Source: Burkholderiales bacterium
Lineage (GTDB): Bacteria > Pseudomonadota > Gammaproteobacteria > Burkholderiales > Burkholderiaceae_C
Direction: 5' to 3'
DNA: 64,000 nucleotides
Assembly: GCA_016219375.1 (NCBI GenBank)
Contig: JACRNC010000015.1
Coordinates: forward strand, 248,001 to 312,000
Below the pieces are notes generated by a model that saw only the letters and a program-made list of their open reading frames with translations, ran no database searches and had not been told where the DNA came from. Below, one piece after another: positions 41,079-50,784 of this stretch; the stretch's first letter is position 1, and every line of letters begins with the position of its first letter. Both the position numbers and the translations under genes were made by a program.

Positions 41079-43046
41079 CTAGTCCGATGTGCCGGCCGGC
41101 TGTTGGCGCGCCGTCCATCGCCCCACATCGAGCGCGTCACGCAGGTCAGTCTCCACCGGGCTGGGGCAGCCGCTGACCCAGGACGCCAGCAGCCGGCCGG
41201 CCAGCGCCGCCCAGGTGAGCCCGCGCGAGCCCAGGCCGCTCAGCACGAACAGCCCGCCGTGCTCGTCGCGCAGGCGCGGGATCAGGCGCGGCTGGTCGGC
41301 CCGCGTGCCGGGCGGGGGCAACAGCGGCACGGCGCCGATCAGCGGCAGGCGGTCGGGCGTGACGGCTCGCCACCCGACGCGGCCTTGCGCAGCCGCCATC
41401 GCGGCGGGCACCGCATCGGCGTGCAAGGCGCCCAGCCGCACGGCCTGGGCCAGGTTGTGTTCGTGATCCGCCGCCCGCACGGTGGGGTCGGCATCGTCAT
41501 GCTGGGTGGTTGCACCGCAGACCAGCCGGCCGTCGGGCAGGGCCAGCGCATAGCCGGCGCCGGCCACGGGGTGGCTGGGCAGCGTGACACCGGGCAGCCC
41601 GGAGGGCAGCACGCTGACCTGACCGCGCACGGCCGATAGAGGCAGCGGCGCATCGGTCCACGGGCGCAACAGTTCGGCCGCCTGGTGCGCGGTGGCCACC
41701 ACCACGACCGGTGCCTGGCCCAGGCAGCGGCCCTCGGCATCCAGCGCCGCCCACAACAGCCCCCGACGCTCCAGCCGTGCCACGCGGCTGCGGCCGATGA
41801 AGCCCGCGCCGGAGGCCTGCAGCAGCGCGTGCGCATAGCCGGCCGGCGACAGCCAGCCGGCCTGGCCGAACCACCAGCCGCCGCACGGCACCGCCAGCCC
41901 GCTGCGCTCGCGCGCGTCGTGCTGCCCCAGCCATTGCAGCGTGTCCTGCGGCCAGCCTTGACGCTGCAACAGCGCGGCGGCCTGGCCTTCATCCGTCTTG
42001 CGATCCAGCCGCAGCAGCCCGGCATCCGAGCCGGCCAGCCGGCCGTCGCGCAGCCAGGGGCCGGCCACCGCAGCCGTTGCCAATGCCGCGGCGCGATGCG
42101 AGCGGGCATGGATGCCGTCCTCACCGTGCACGATGGCGTGGAACAGCCCCCCGGCATTGCCCGAGGCCGCCTGTGCCGGGGCGTCGGTCGCGTCGATCAC
42201 CGTGCTGGACCAGCCTTGCTCCGCCAGGCCCCAGGCCGCGGCGCAGCCGGCCAGGCCCGCGCCGATGATCAGGGCCTGGCGCTCGCACGAAGGCGTCAGC
42301 AGCCCTCCCGCCGGCGCGGCCGCTTGATACCGCGGCTCGAAGCGCGCGACCGTCATGTCGCGCTTGCCCGCAAAGCCGGGCGTGCGCTCGACGGTGAAGC
42401 CGGCCGCTGCCAGCGCATCGCGCACGCCGCGCGCCGCGCTCCAGGTGGCCGCCGTGGCGCCGGGGGCGGCCAGGCGATGCAGCCGCTGCAGCAGCGGCCC
42501 GGCCCACATGTCCGGGTTGCGGGCCGGCGCAAAGCCGTCCAGGTAGAAGGCATCGGCCTGCAGCACCAGCGCGGGCAGCAGGTCGGCGATGTCGCCGAAG
42601 CCCAGGATCAGCTGCACCCGCCCGGCTTCGAAGCTCAGCGTGTGCAGGTTGGGTGTCAGCGGCGGCCAGGCCTCGACGAGCTGCCGGGCCAGCTCGGGTG
42701 CTTTGCTGGCCGCATGCGTGCGCCGCAGGTCCGCCTGCCGCGGCGGGTGCTTGTCCAGCGAGACGAAGATCAGCCGCCCGCAGCGCGCCGGGTCGTCGCG
42801 CCACGCCGCCCAGGTGGCCAGAAAGGTGTTGCCCAGGCCGAAGCCCGTCTCCAGGATGACGAAGCGCTCGCGCCCGGCCCAGCGCCCGGGCAGGCCGTTG
42901 CCGGCCAGGAAGACATGCCGCGCCTGCGCGAAGGCGCCGGCGGCCGCGTGATAGACGTCACCGAAGGCCGGCGCGGTGGGCAGCGGCGTGCCGTCGGGGG
43001 CGGTGGTCCACGCCAGCTCGGCGGGCACGATGGGATGGGTGCGCAT
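41079..43046 (-). CDS. mnmC: Bifunctional tRNA mnm5s2U methyltransferase/FAD oxidoreductase
   Basis: N-term 'FVILETGFGLGNTFLATW...YLDGFAPARNPDMW', C-term FAD 'ALIIGAGLAGCAAAWGLAEQGW'. Confidence 0.95.
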   Translation of the reverse strand: MRTHPIVPAELAWTTAPDGTPLPTAPAFGDVYHAAAGAFAQARHVFLAGNGLPGRWAGRERFVILETGFGLGNTFLATWAAWRDDPARCGRLIFVSLDKHPPRQADLRRTHAASKAPELARQLVEAWPPLTPNLHTLSFEAGRVQLILGFGDIADLLPALVLQADAFYLDGFAPARNPDMWAGPLLQRLHRLAAPGATAATWSAARGVRDALAAAGFTVERTPGFAGKRDMTVARFEPRYQAAAPAGGLLTPSCERQALIIGAGLAGCAAAWGLAEQGWSSTVIDATDAPAQAASGNAGGLFHAIVHGEDGIHARSHRAAALATAAVAGPWLRDGRLAGSDAGLLRLDRKTDEGQAAALLQRQGWPQDTLQWLGQHDARERSGLAVPCGGWWFGQAGWLSPAGYAHALLQASGAGFIGRSRVARLERRGLLWAALDAEGRCLGQAPVVVVATAHQAAELLRPWTDAPLPLSAVRGQVSVLPSGLPGVTLPSHPVAGAGYALALPDGRLVCGATTQHDDADPTVRAADHEHNLAQAVRLGALHADAVPAAMAAAQGRVGWRAVTPDRLPLIGAVPLLPPPGTRADQPRLIPRLRDEHGGLFVLSGLGSRGLTWAALAGRLLASWVSGCPSPVETDLRDALDVGRWTARQQPAGTSD

Positions 43047-43172
43047 TCAGCGGGGGGCGGTCGCGCACGAAGCCGGCCGGTGGCAGCCAGGAGGTCGGGC
43101 AGGGGCGCTCGGGATCCCTGGGGGATGGACCGGCAGGCAGGCGGCGGAGCAGGGCGGCGGGCCGCCCGGATG

Positions 43173-43955
43173 TCACTGCGCCAGCCAGCCGCCGTCCATG
43201 TTCCAGGCCGCGCCGCGCACCTGCTGGGCCGCGGGCGAGCACAGGAAGACCGCCAGATCGCCTAGCTGCTCGGGCGTGACGAACTCCAGCGACGGCTGCT
43301 TCTCGCCCAGCAGGTCGCGCCGGGCCTGCTCCACCGTGATGCCGCCGTTGGCCGCGCGGTCGTCGATCTGCTTTTGCACCAGCGGCGTCAGCACCCAGCC
43401 CGGGCAGATGGCATTGACCGTGACGCCGGTGCGCGCGGTCTCCAGCGCCACGGCCTTGGTCAGGCCGACGATGCCGTGCTTGGCCGCCACATAGGCCGAC
43501 TTGCCGGCCGAGGCCACCAGCCCGTGGGCCGAGGCGATGTTGATGATGCGGCCCCAGTCCTTGCGCTTCATGCCGGGCAGGGCCAGCCGCGTGGTGTGGA
43601 AGGCCGAGCTGAGGTTGATTGCGAGGATCGCATCCCACTTCTCCACCGGGAAGTCCTCCACCGGTGCGACGAACTGGATGCCGGCGTTGTTGACCAGGAT
43701 GTCCACGCCGCCGAAGTCGCGCTCGGCATAGGCCATCAGCTCGGCGATCTCGGCCGGCTTGCTCAGGTCCGCGCCATGAAAACCGGTGCGCACGCCGTGC
43801 TGCTGCCCCGCGGCCTGCACGGCTTCCTGCGGCGCCTGATGGTCGCCGAAGCCGTTGAGGATGACGTGGGCGCCCTGCGCCGCCAGCCGGGTGGCGATGC
43901 CCAGCCCGATGCCGCTGGTGGAGCCGGTGACGAGTGCGGTCTTGCCTTGGAGCAT
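43173..43955 (-). CDS. 3-hydroxybutyrate dehydrogenase
   Basis: 'MLQGKTALVTGSTSGIGLGIATRLAAQGAHVILNGFGD', 'GLVASAGKSAYVAAKHGIVGLTKAVALETA', 260 aa. Confidence 0.93.
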   Translation of the reverse strand: MLQGKTALVTGSTSGIGLGIATRLAAQGAHVILNGFGDHQAPQEAVQAAGQQHGVRTGFHGADLSKPAEIAELMAYAERDFGGVDILVNNAGIQFVAPVEDFPVEKWDAILAINLSSAFHTTRLALPGMKRKDWGRIINIASAHGLVASAGKSAYVAAKHGIVGLTKAVALETARTGVTVNAICPGWVLTPLVQKQIDDRAANGGITVEQARRDLLGEKQPSLEFVTPEQLGDLAVFLCSPAAQQVRGAAWNMDGGWLAQ

Positions 43956-44106
43956 GTTGAATCCTTGTGAGGCGGGTTTGCAGTTGAGCGTGCGCAGGGG
44001 CCGGGACAGGGGGCTCGCGTAGGATTATCGAGCGGCCCCTTGCCGCGCCGCCTCGCGGCTGCAAGGTCCGTGCATGTTCAATGCCAGCCTCGATGAAGGG
44101 CCCCAC

Positions 44107-44997
44107 ATGAACGCCACACACGAACCCCGCCTGAACCATGTCGATTGCCTGGACGCCCTGGGCCTGCACCGCATGGCCTACTGGGAGTGGGGCGACCCGG
44201 CCAACCCGCGGGTGCTGGTCTGCGTGCACGGCCTGTCGCGCCAGGGGCGGGACTTCGACACCCTGGCCCGCGCGCTGTCCGACCACTGGCGCGTGGTCTG
44301 CCCGGATGTCGTGGGCCGTGGCCGATCAGACTGGCTGGTGGACCCGATGGGCTACCAGGTGCCGGCCTACGTGGCCGACATGGTCACGCTGCTGGCCCGG
44401 CTGAACGCGCCGCATGTGGACTGGCTGGGCACCTCGATGGGCGGGTTGATCGGCATGGGCGTGGCCTCGCTGCACGGCGCGCACGGCTCGCCCATCCGCA
44501 AGCTCATCCTCAACGACGTCGGCCCGCGCATCCAGCCTGAGGCGGTCGCGCGCATCGCCGCCTACCTGGGCCAGCCCATCCGCTTCTCCGACCTGGACGA
44601 GGCCGCCGACTACATGGCCTCCATCTCGCAGGGCTTCGGCCACTTCACGCGCGAGCAATGGCTGGCGCTGTGCCGGCCGATGGTGCAGCCGCTGGACGAC
44701 GGCCCGGGCTTGCGGCTGCACTACGACCCGTCGATCGCCGTGCCCTTCAAGGCCATCACGCCCGAGAGCGCGGCCATTGGCGAGACGCTGCTGTGGCAGC
44801 GCTATGACGCCATCAAGTGCCCCACGCTGCTGCTGCGCGGCGCCGACTCCGACCTGCTCACCCGCGAGACCGCCGAGGAGATGACCCGCCGTGGCCCGCG
44901 CGCCCGCCTGCATGAGTTCGCCGGCGTGGGCCATGCGCCGATGTTCGTCGCCGACGAGCAGATCGCCGTGGTGCGCGACTTCCTGCTCTCGCCTTGA
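44107..44997 (+). CDS. Alpha/beta hydrolase
   Basis: 'VLVCVHGLSRQGRDFDTLARALSDHWRVVCPDVVGRGRSDWL', 'DWLGTSMGGLIGMGVAS'; ATG at 44107 preferred over 44074 (uncertain). Confidence 0.88.
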   Translation: MNATHEPRLNHVDCLDALGLHRMAYWEWGDPANPRVLVCVHGLSRQGRDFDTLARALSDHWRVVCPDVVGRGRSDWLVDPMGYQVPAYVADMVTLLARLNAPHVDWLGTSMGGLIGMGVASLHGAHGSPIRKLILNDVGPRIQPEAVARIAAYLGQPIRFSDLDEAADYMASISQGFGHFTREQWLALCRPMVQPLDDGPGLRLHYDPSIAVPFKAITPESAAIGETLLWQRYDAIKCPTLLLRGADSDLLTRETAEEMTRRGPRARLHEFAGVGHAPMFVADEQIAVVRDFLLSP

Positions 44998-45013
44998 CCG
45001 ATTCCATCCCATC

Positions 45014-47338
45014 ATGAAGACCGGCCTGCTCGATGCCGAAGGCGCAGCCGCGCCCATCGTTGCGCTGACCGGCGCCCAGGCGGCAGGGTCCGAGGCCCTG
45101 GCCGCTGAGATGACCCGCCTGACGCGCGCGCGCGCTTTTGCCGAGCCGCTGCTGGCCGGCCGCCGCTTCGACACCGGCGAGGACGCCCTGGCCCATGCCG
45201 ACGGCGTGGCCGCCATCCTGTGGGGCATCGGCGCCTCGCCGGCCATGCGCGCAGCGGCCTACCTGGTCTATGCCAGCGACTTCCTCAACAAGCCCGAGGA
45301 CGTCATCGCCCAGGCCTTCGGCGAGGACGAGGCCAGCCTGGTGGCCCACACGCGCAAGCTGGTGCAGATCCAGCGCAGCGCCCGCGACAGCCTGGGCGAC
45401 ACGCCCGACCAGAGCCTGCGCGCGGACCAGGTGGAGCGCGTGCGCAAGATGCTGCTGGCCTTCTCGCGTGACCTGCGCGTGGTGCTGCTGCGCCTGGCCT
45501 CGCGCCTGCAGACGCTGCGCCACTACGCCAACAGCAAGCAGGACTGCCCGCGCGTGCTGGCCAGCGAGTCGCTGCAGGTCTTCGCGCCGCTGGCCAACCG
45601 GCTGGGCATCTGGCAGATCAAGTGGGAGCTGGAGGACCTGTCCTTCCGCTTCCTGCAGCCGCAGGCCTACCGCGACATCGCCCGCGCGCTGGATGAAAAG
45701 CGCGTGGAGCGCGAGCAGATGGTGGAGGCCGCGCGCCAGCGCCTGGCTGACGAGCTGGCTGCCGTGGGCCTGCGCGCGCAGGTGCAGGGCCGGCCCAAGC
45801 ACCTCTACAGCATCTGGAAGAAGATGCGCGGCAAGGGCTTGTCGCTGGACCGCATCTTCGACGTGCGGGCGCTGCGCGTCATCGTGGCCACGGTGGAGGA
45901 CTGCTACGCCGCGCTGGCCCGGGTGCATGAGGTCTGGCGCGCGCTGCCCGAGGAGTTCGACGACTACATCGCCCGGCCCAAGGCCAACGGCTACCAGTCG
46001 CTGCACACCGTGGTGCTGGACGAGCAGGGGCGCAGCATCGAGATCCAGATCCGCACGGCCGACATGCACGAGCGGGCCGAGAGTGGCGTGGCCGCGCACT
46101 GGGCCTACAAGGAGGCCGGCACCAAGGGCTATGCCGGCGTGAGCGCGGCCGGCGACTTCGAGGCCCGCGTGGCTGAGGCGCGCAAGACGGTGCTGCGCCA
46201 GCTGCTGGCCTGGGAGCGGGATCTGGCTCAGGCCGAAGCCGAAGGCCCGGCCGGCGCCGCGGGCGAGGGCGGTGAAGCGCGCTCGGGGGCCGCCGCCGGC
46301 CAGGGCCTGTTCGACGACCGCATCTACGTCTTCACCCCGCAGGGCGCCATCATCGACCTGCCGGCCGGCGCCACGCCGGTGGACTTCGCCTACACCGTGC
46401 ACACCACGCTGGGCCACCGCTGCCGCGGGGCGCGCGTGGACGGAGCGATGGTGCCGCTGAACACGCCGCTCAAGAGCGGGCAGACGGTAGAGGTGGTGGC
46501 CGCCAAGGACGCGCTGGCCGGCCCGTCGATGGACTGGCTCAACCCCGAGCTGGGCTATCTGCAGAGCCCGCGGGCGCGGGCCAAGGTGCGCGCCTGGTTC
46601 AACGCCCTGGCCCAGCAGCAGACCATCGCCCGCGGCCGCGAGGCCGTGGAGCGGCTGCTGCAGCGCGAGGGCCGCACGGCGGTCAAGCTCGACGACCTGG
46701 CCGCGCAGCTGGGCTTTCGCAGTGCCGAGGCGCTGTTCGAGGTGGTGGGCAAGGACGAGTACTCGCTGCGCCACATCGAGAACCTGCTGCGCCCGGCCGC
46801 CCCGCCGCCGGATGCGGATGCGCTGCTGGCCCAGCGCATTGCCCGCAGCGAGCCCACGGCGCTCAAGTCCACGGCGTCCGGCGGGCGCGGCGTCATGGTC
46901 GTCGGGATGGATTCGCTGCTCACCCAGCTGGCGCGCTGCTGCAAGCCGGCGCCGCCGGACGACATCGGCGGCTACGTCACCCGCGGCAAGGGCGTGGCCG
47001 TGCACCGCAGCGATTGCTCCAACTTCCGCCAGATGGTCGGCCGCCACCCGGAGCGTCGCATCGACGTGGAGTGGGGCGGCCAGCGCTCGGCCGACGGGCG
47101 GGATGCGGTCTACGCCGTGGACGTGGCCGTGCAGGCGCACGACCGCCCGGGCCTGCTGCGCGACATCTGCGACGCGTTTGCCAAGGACAAGACCCACGTC
47201 ATGGCCATGCAGACCCAGACGCACGGCGAGCGGGTGGACATCACGCTGACCGTGCAGACCTCGGATGCCACGCGTCTGGGCCAGGTGCTGCAGCGCGTGG
47301 CGCAGCTGAGCGGCGTGCGCCACGCGCGCCGTCGCTGA
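45014..47338 (+). CDS. relA: RelA/SpoT-family (p)ppGpp synthetase, RelA type
   Basis: Synthetase 'RPKHLYSIWKKMRGKGLSLDRIFDVRALRVIV...YIARPKANGYQSLHTVVL', TGS, ACT domain; hydrolase HD motif not recognisable. Confidence 0.94.
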   Translation: MKTGLLDAEGAAAPIVALTGAQAAGSEALAAEMTRLTRARAFAEPLLAGRRFDTGEDALAHADGVAAILWGIGASPAMRAAAYLVYASDFLNKPEDVIAQAFGEDEASLVAHTRKLVQIQRSARDSLGDTPDQSLRADQVERVRKMLLAFSRDLRVVLLRLASRLQTLRHYANSKQDCPRVLASESLQVFAPLANRLGIWQIKWELEDLSFRFLQPQAYRDIARALDEKRVEREQMVEAARQRLADELAAVGLRAQVQGRPKHLYSIWKKMRGKGLSLDRIFDVRALRVIVATVEDCYAALARVHEVWRALPEEFDDYIARPKANGYQSLHTVVLDEQGRSIEIQIRTADMHERAESGVAAHWAYKEAGTKGYAGVSAAGDFEARVAEARKTVLRQLLAWERDLAQAEAEGPAGAAGEGGEARSGAAAGQGLFDDRIYVFTPQGAIIDLPAGATPVDFAYTVHTTLGHRCRGARVDGAMVPLNTPLKSGQTVEVVAAKDALAGPSMDWLNPELGYLQSPRARAKVRAWFNALAQQQTIARGREAVERLLQREGRTAVKLDDLAAQLGFRSAEALFEVVGKDEYSLRHIENLLRPAAPPPDADALLAQRIARSEPTALKSTASGGRGVMVVGMDSLLTQLARCCKPAPPDDIGGYVTRGKGVAVHRSDCSNFRQMVGRHPERRIDVEWGGQRSADGRDAVYAVDVAVQAHDRPGLLRDICDAFAKDKTHVMAMQTQTHGERVDITLTVQTSDATRLGQVLQRVAQLSGVRHARRR

Positions 47339-47372
47339 AAGCAAGAGGCCGACTGCCGGGCGAGGCAGCCAA

Positions 47373-47410
47373 CGAAAAAGGCCGGCAAGTCAGATGACTT
47401 GCCGGCCTTC
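47373..47410 (-). terminator. Intrinsic terminator of the tRNA-Val transcript
   Basis: 14-bp perfect stem AAGGCCGGCAAGTC/GACTTGCCGGCCTT, 4-nt loop, T-run on the minus strand; starts 4 bp after the tRNA 3' end. Confidence 0.85.
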
Positions 47411-47414
47411 GTAT

Positions 47415-47491
47415 TGGTAGGCGCGATTGGACTCGAACCAACGACCCCCACCATGTCAAGGTGGTGCTCTAACCAGCTGAGCTACGCGCCT
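47415..47491 (-). tRNA. tRNA-Val (anticodon GAC), CCA encoded
   Basis: Minus strand AGGCGCGTAGCTCAGCTGGTTAGAGCACCACCTTGACATGGTGGGGGTCGTTGGTTCGAGTCCAATCGCGCCTACCA folds as a cloverleaf. Confidence 0.96.
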
Positions 47492-47562
47492 GAAAGACGG
47501 CGACTATAGCATGGAATTCCGGCGGCTCAACTGGGTTGCCGATGGATCGACCGCGGGCTCGC

Positions 47563-47724
47563 TCAGGGGCGCTGCTGTTGCTGGGCGCGCATGCGGGCTT
47601 CTTCTTCATGCATGTGGCTGATGAAGTAGCGGACGAAGTACACGCCCATGCCCAGGATGAAGGCTAGGCCGATGATGCTCATGAGGCCGTAGTCGGTGGT
47701 GAACAGATCCTTGAGTGCTTGCAT
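47563..47724 (-). CDS. Small DUF3149-like membrane protein, 53 aa
   Basis: Reads MQALKDLFTTDYGLMSIIGLAFILGMGVYFVRYFISHMHEEEARMRAQQQQRP*; not in the supplied track. Confidence 0.85.
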   Translation of the reverse strand: MQALKDLFTTDYGLMSIIGLAFILGMGVYFVRYFISHMHEEEARMRAQQQQRP

Positions 47725-47914
47725 GGCGGGCTCCTTGTTGCCGTGTGTGTGCCGTTTGTGTCAGCGCACCGTCATGCTCGACCCCTTGGCCAGTCGGGTC
47801 TTTGCGCGAGGTCAAGCCTTGTGGCTTGCCTGCCGCTGCAGCCACGGTTGCGCTGCACGCGGCAGTGAAAGCGTGCAGCCCGTCACGCTTGGCGCAGCGG
47901 GTGCCCGCGTACCC

Positions 47915-48571
47915 CTACAGGATCTCGAAATCGATAGGCTTGAAGGTGCCGTTGTTGGAGCCCTCGGCCGAGCAGGCGGTCAGGCCGCAGATGAGGTCCA
48001 TCTCCGCTCGCAGCACGATGTGGTCGCCGGCGCGCGAATGCGGCACGCCCACGGTGATGCGGCCCTGCGGGTCGATGGTGACGTTCATGAAGATGTTGAA
48101 CGTGGTGCCGATGTCCTCGGGCCGGATGCCGTGGCGGGCCAGCGAGGTGTGCAGGTTCTCGAAGCAACTGGGGTGGTGGCCCTCGTGCCGGTACAGGATC
48201 TCGAACATCTCCTGGCTGCAGGGCGTGAGCAGGAAGTCGTGGCGGCCCACGGTGTCCTCCTCGATGCTGAACATCACGCGGCTGTCGTTGGCATAGAGCG
48301 CATCGCCGGTGCTCAGGTAGAGCTTGCCCGCGTAGTCCAGCGAGCGGCCGGAGGACAGGCGGCAGGCCGGCTCATCGGCCTTGACGGCGAAGAGGTCGGA
48401 CACCTGCTCGCCGAGCGGGTCGATCACCTTCAGGCGCTGGCCGCGGCGCAGGATGAAGGCCGTGCCGCTCTGCGGCGGGATGCGCTGCAGGCCGCGGGGT
48501 GACTCGGTGAGCCGGATCGGGGAGCCAGCAGCCGGCAGCGAAGCAGGGCGGGCGGGAGTGGCGAGGTTCAT
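47915..48571 (-). CDS. DUF1989 (urea-carboxylase-associated) family protein
   Basis: 'LRRGQRLKVIDPLGEQVSDLFAV', 'SFENLHTSLARHGI-like', 'TFNIFMNVTIDPQGRITVGVPHSRAGDHIVLRAEMDLICGLTACSAEGSNNG'. Confidence 0.9.
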   Translation of the reverse strand: MNLATPARPASLPAAGSPIRLTESPRGLQRIPPQSGTAFILRRGQRLKVIDPLGEQVSDLFAVKADEPACRLSSGRSLDYAGKLYLSTGDALYANDSRVMFSIEEDTVGRHDFLLTPCSQEMFEILYRHEGHHPSCFENLHTSLARHGIRPEDIGTTFNIFMNVTIDPQGRITVGVPHSRAGDHIVLRAEMDLICGLTACSAEGSNNGTFKPIDFEIL

Positions 48572-48640
48572 GGGTGCAGGGGCGGTTCAGGTCGGCGGTG
48601 AGGGGGGCGGCGGCGCAGGGCAGCGTTGTGGATGACCGTC

Positions 48641-49552
48641 TCAGCGCCCGTGAAGGGCCTTGAACGGGCAGCTCCAGCCCTCGGGCACCGCGCGGCCGGC
48701 GTACTGGCGGGCCTCGGAGCGGGTGCCGAAGTCATCCAGCATGGGATTGGCGCTGCCCTGCAGGGCGGTGTCGCGCTGACGGATGACGGCCTTCATGCGC
48801 TCGTAGCGGCCGGCACTGCGCAGGGCGTCGAACTGGCGATGCAGGTTGAAGACCAGCATGGGCCAGGGTGCGCGGCGGGCCAGGCGTGAAGCGGCCGGGT
48901 GCAGGCCGATGACGAAGAAGGCTTCGCCGCCGATGCAGAAGGCGAAGTCGGCGTCGGCCGGGTCGGCACTGTGCGCGGGGCTCCAGCCGTGACTGCCGGC
49001 ATCGTGCTCGTGCATGAGCTGCAGATGGCGCCACAGCGCGCGCTCGAAGCCGGCTTCGTCCAGGCCGGGCTCTTCGGCATAGGCGGATACCCAGGTGCGC
49101 GGCGCATCGGGCTGCGGGTCGGCCTGCAGTGCGCCGACGAAGCGCTGCAGGTCTTCGCAGGCCTTCCGGGCACTGGCCGCATCGCCCAGCCGGCCATGCA
49201 CATGGAGCTGGCAGCGGCCGCGGTTGAGCGCGGAGCGGGCGGCCACGCAGGGATAGTCGTCGGCCAGCACCTGGCGGCGCAGGGCGGCCTCCACGGCTTG
49301 CCGATCCGGCAGCGCATGCCCGGCAAAGGGCTGCGGCGCCGGGCCGGGGGCCGGCACCGGCTGCGCGGCTGCAGCGCCGCGGCGCGGACAGGCGGCCGGC
49401 GGTGCGCTGCGGGATCGCGCGGCGGCAGCGCGCACCAGCGCATCGGCCGGCAGGAAGCCCGCCTGGTGCGGCGGCGGCGCGTCATGCGCGGCCCGACCCA
49501 GACCGGCGCGGGGCCAGCCTGCGGGGGCGCGGAAGGGGTACAGCACGGACAT
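48641..49552 (-). CDS. YqcI/YcgG (GntA-like) family protein, candidate heme-dependent N-oxygenase
   Basis: 'WPMLVFNLHRQFDALRSAGRYERMKAVIRQRDTALQGSANPMLDDFGTRSEARQYAGRAVPEGWSCPF'. Start placed at MSVLYPF (49552). Confidence 0.85.
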   Translation of the reverse strand: MSVLYPFRAPAGWPRAGLGRAAHDAPPPHQAGFLPADALVRAAAARSRSAPPAACPRRGAAAAQPVPAPGPAPQPFAGHALPDRQAVEAALRRQVLADDYPCVAARSALNRGRCQLHVHGRLGDAASARKACEDLQRFVGALQADPQPDAPRTWVSAYAEEPGLDEAGFERALWRHLQLMHEHDAGSHGWSPAHSADPADADFAFCIGGEAFFVIGLHPAASRLARRAPWPMLVFNLHRQFDALRSAGRYERMKAVIRQRDTALQGSANPMLDDFGTRSEARQYAGRAVPEGWSCPFKALHGR

Positions 49553-49865
49553 GGGCACAAGCGAAAGCGTCGATGCGGCCAGCGTGCCGCGTCGCCACCG
49601 CCTGCACCGTCGGCGCACGGCCTGCTGGCTGGGTAGATGCGGCGCGCGATGGCGTGGGGCCAGGCTGACATCCGGGCTGGACAACGAATGCGGCGGTAGT
49701 GCGTCTCGGCGTGACGCCGCGTGGATCCCATGCGGGCGGGCCTGCCATCCCTGGAAATGGCAGGCGCAGCGCATGCAAGGGCGGCGTTTGGAATGCTGCT
49801 TGCCCAGCGCTGCCATACCGGCGGCTGCCTGCCGCCATCTCAACCGTCAAGCCGGAGCCACGCCC

Positions 49866-50729
49866 ATGACCCCCGACCAGCCCCAAGCCCAGCCGCCCCA
49901 GCATCAGGCCGAGCAGCCCGGCCATGAATCGCAGATGACGCCGGCGCCCGTCTATGACGAGCCCGACCGCAAAGGCGCGGACAAGCTCAAGGGCAAGGTG
50001 GCCATCGTCACCGGCGGCGACAGCGGCATCGGACGCGCCGTGGCGGTGGCCTTTGCCAAGGAAGGCGCCGACGTGCTGATCGTCTACCTCAAGGAAGAAG
50101 AGGACGCCGCCGAGACGCAGCGGGCCGTGCAGGCCTATGGCCGCCGCTGCGAACGCGCAGCCGGCGACGTGGGCAGCGAGGCGTTCTGCCGGCAGGTGGT
50201 GGAGCAGGCGCTCAAGGCCTTCGGCCGCATCGACATCGTCGTCAACAACGCGGCCGAGCAGCATGAGCAGAAGCAGCTGCAGGCCATCACCGAGGAGCAG
50301 CTGCTGCAGACCTTCCGCACCAACGTCTTCGGCATGTTCTTCCTGACCAAGGCGGCGCTGCCGCACCTGGGCAAAGGCGCGCGCATCATCAACACCACGT
50401 CCGTCACCGCCTACCGCGGCAGCCCGCATCTGGTGGACTACGCCTCGACCAAGGGCGCGATCGTGGCCTTCACGCGCTCGCTGGCGGGCCAGCTGGCCGA
50501 AAAGGGCATCCATGTGAACGCGGTGGCGCCCGGGCCGATCTGGACGCCGCTGATCCCGGCCACCTTCGATGCCGACAAGGTGGCCAGCTTCGGCACCAGC
50601 GTGCCGCTCAAGCGGCCGGGGCAGCCGGTGGAGGTGGCGCCGGCCTATGTGTTCCTGGCCAGCGCCGATGCGTCCTACATGACCGGCCAGGTGCTGCATC
50701 CCAACGGCGGCGAAGTGATCAACACCTGA
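49866..50729 (+). CDS. YghA-like SDR-family oxidoreductase
   Basis: 'LKGKVAIVTGGDSGIGRAVAVAFAKEGADVLIVYL', 'YASTKGAIVAFTRSLAGQL', 'LHPNGGEVI'. Confidence 0.92.
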   Translation: MTPDQPQAQPPQHQAEQPGHESQMTPAPVYDEPDRKGADKLKGKVAIVTGGDSGIGRAVAVAFAKEGADVLIVYLKEEEDAAETQRAVQAYGRRCERAAGDVGSEAFCRQVVEQALKAFGRIDIVVNNAAEQHEQKQLQAITEEQLLQTFRTNVFGMFFLTKAALPHLGKGARIINTTSVTAYRGSPHLVDYASTKGAIVAFTRSLAGQLAEKGIHVNAVAPGPIWTPLIPATFDADKVASFGTSVPLKRPGQPVEVAPAYVFLASADASYMTGQVLHPNGGEVINT

Positions 50730-50784
50730 GCCGTGCGCCGCCCGACATCAACCGCCATCCCTCCCCAGGAGACCCCGCCCACCG

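Noticed and set aside
44858-47344. 828-aa minus-strand ORF
   Set aside because: Exact antisense of relA.
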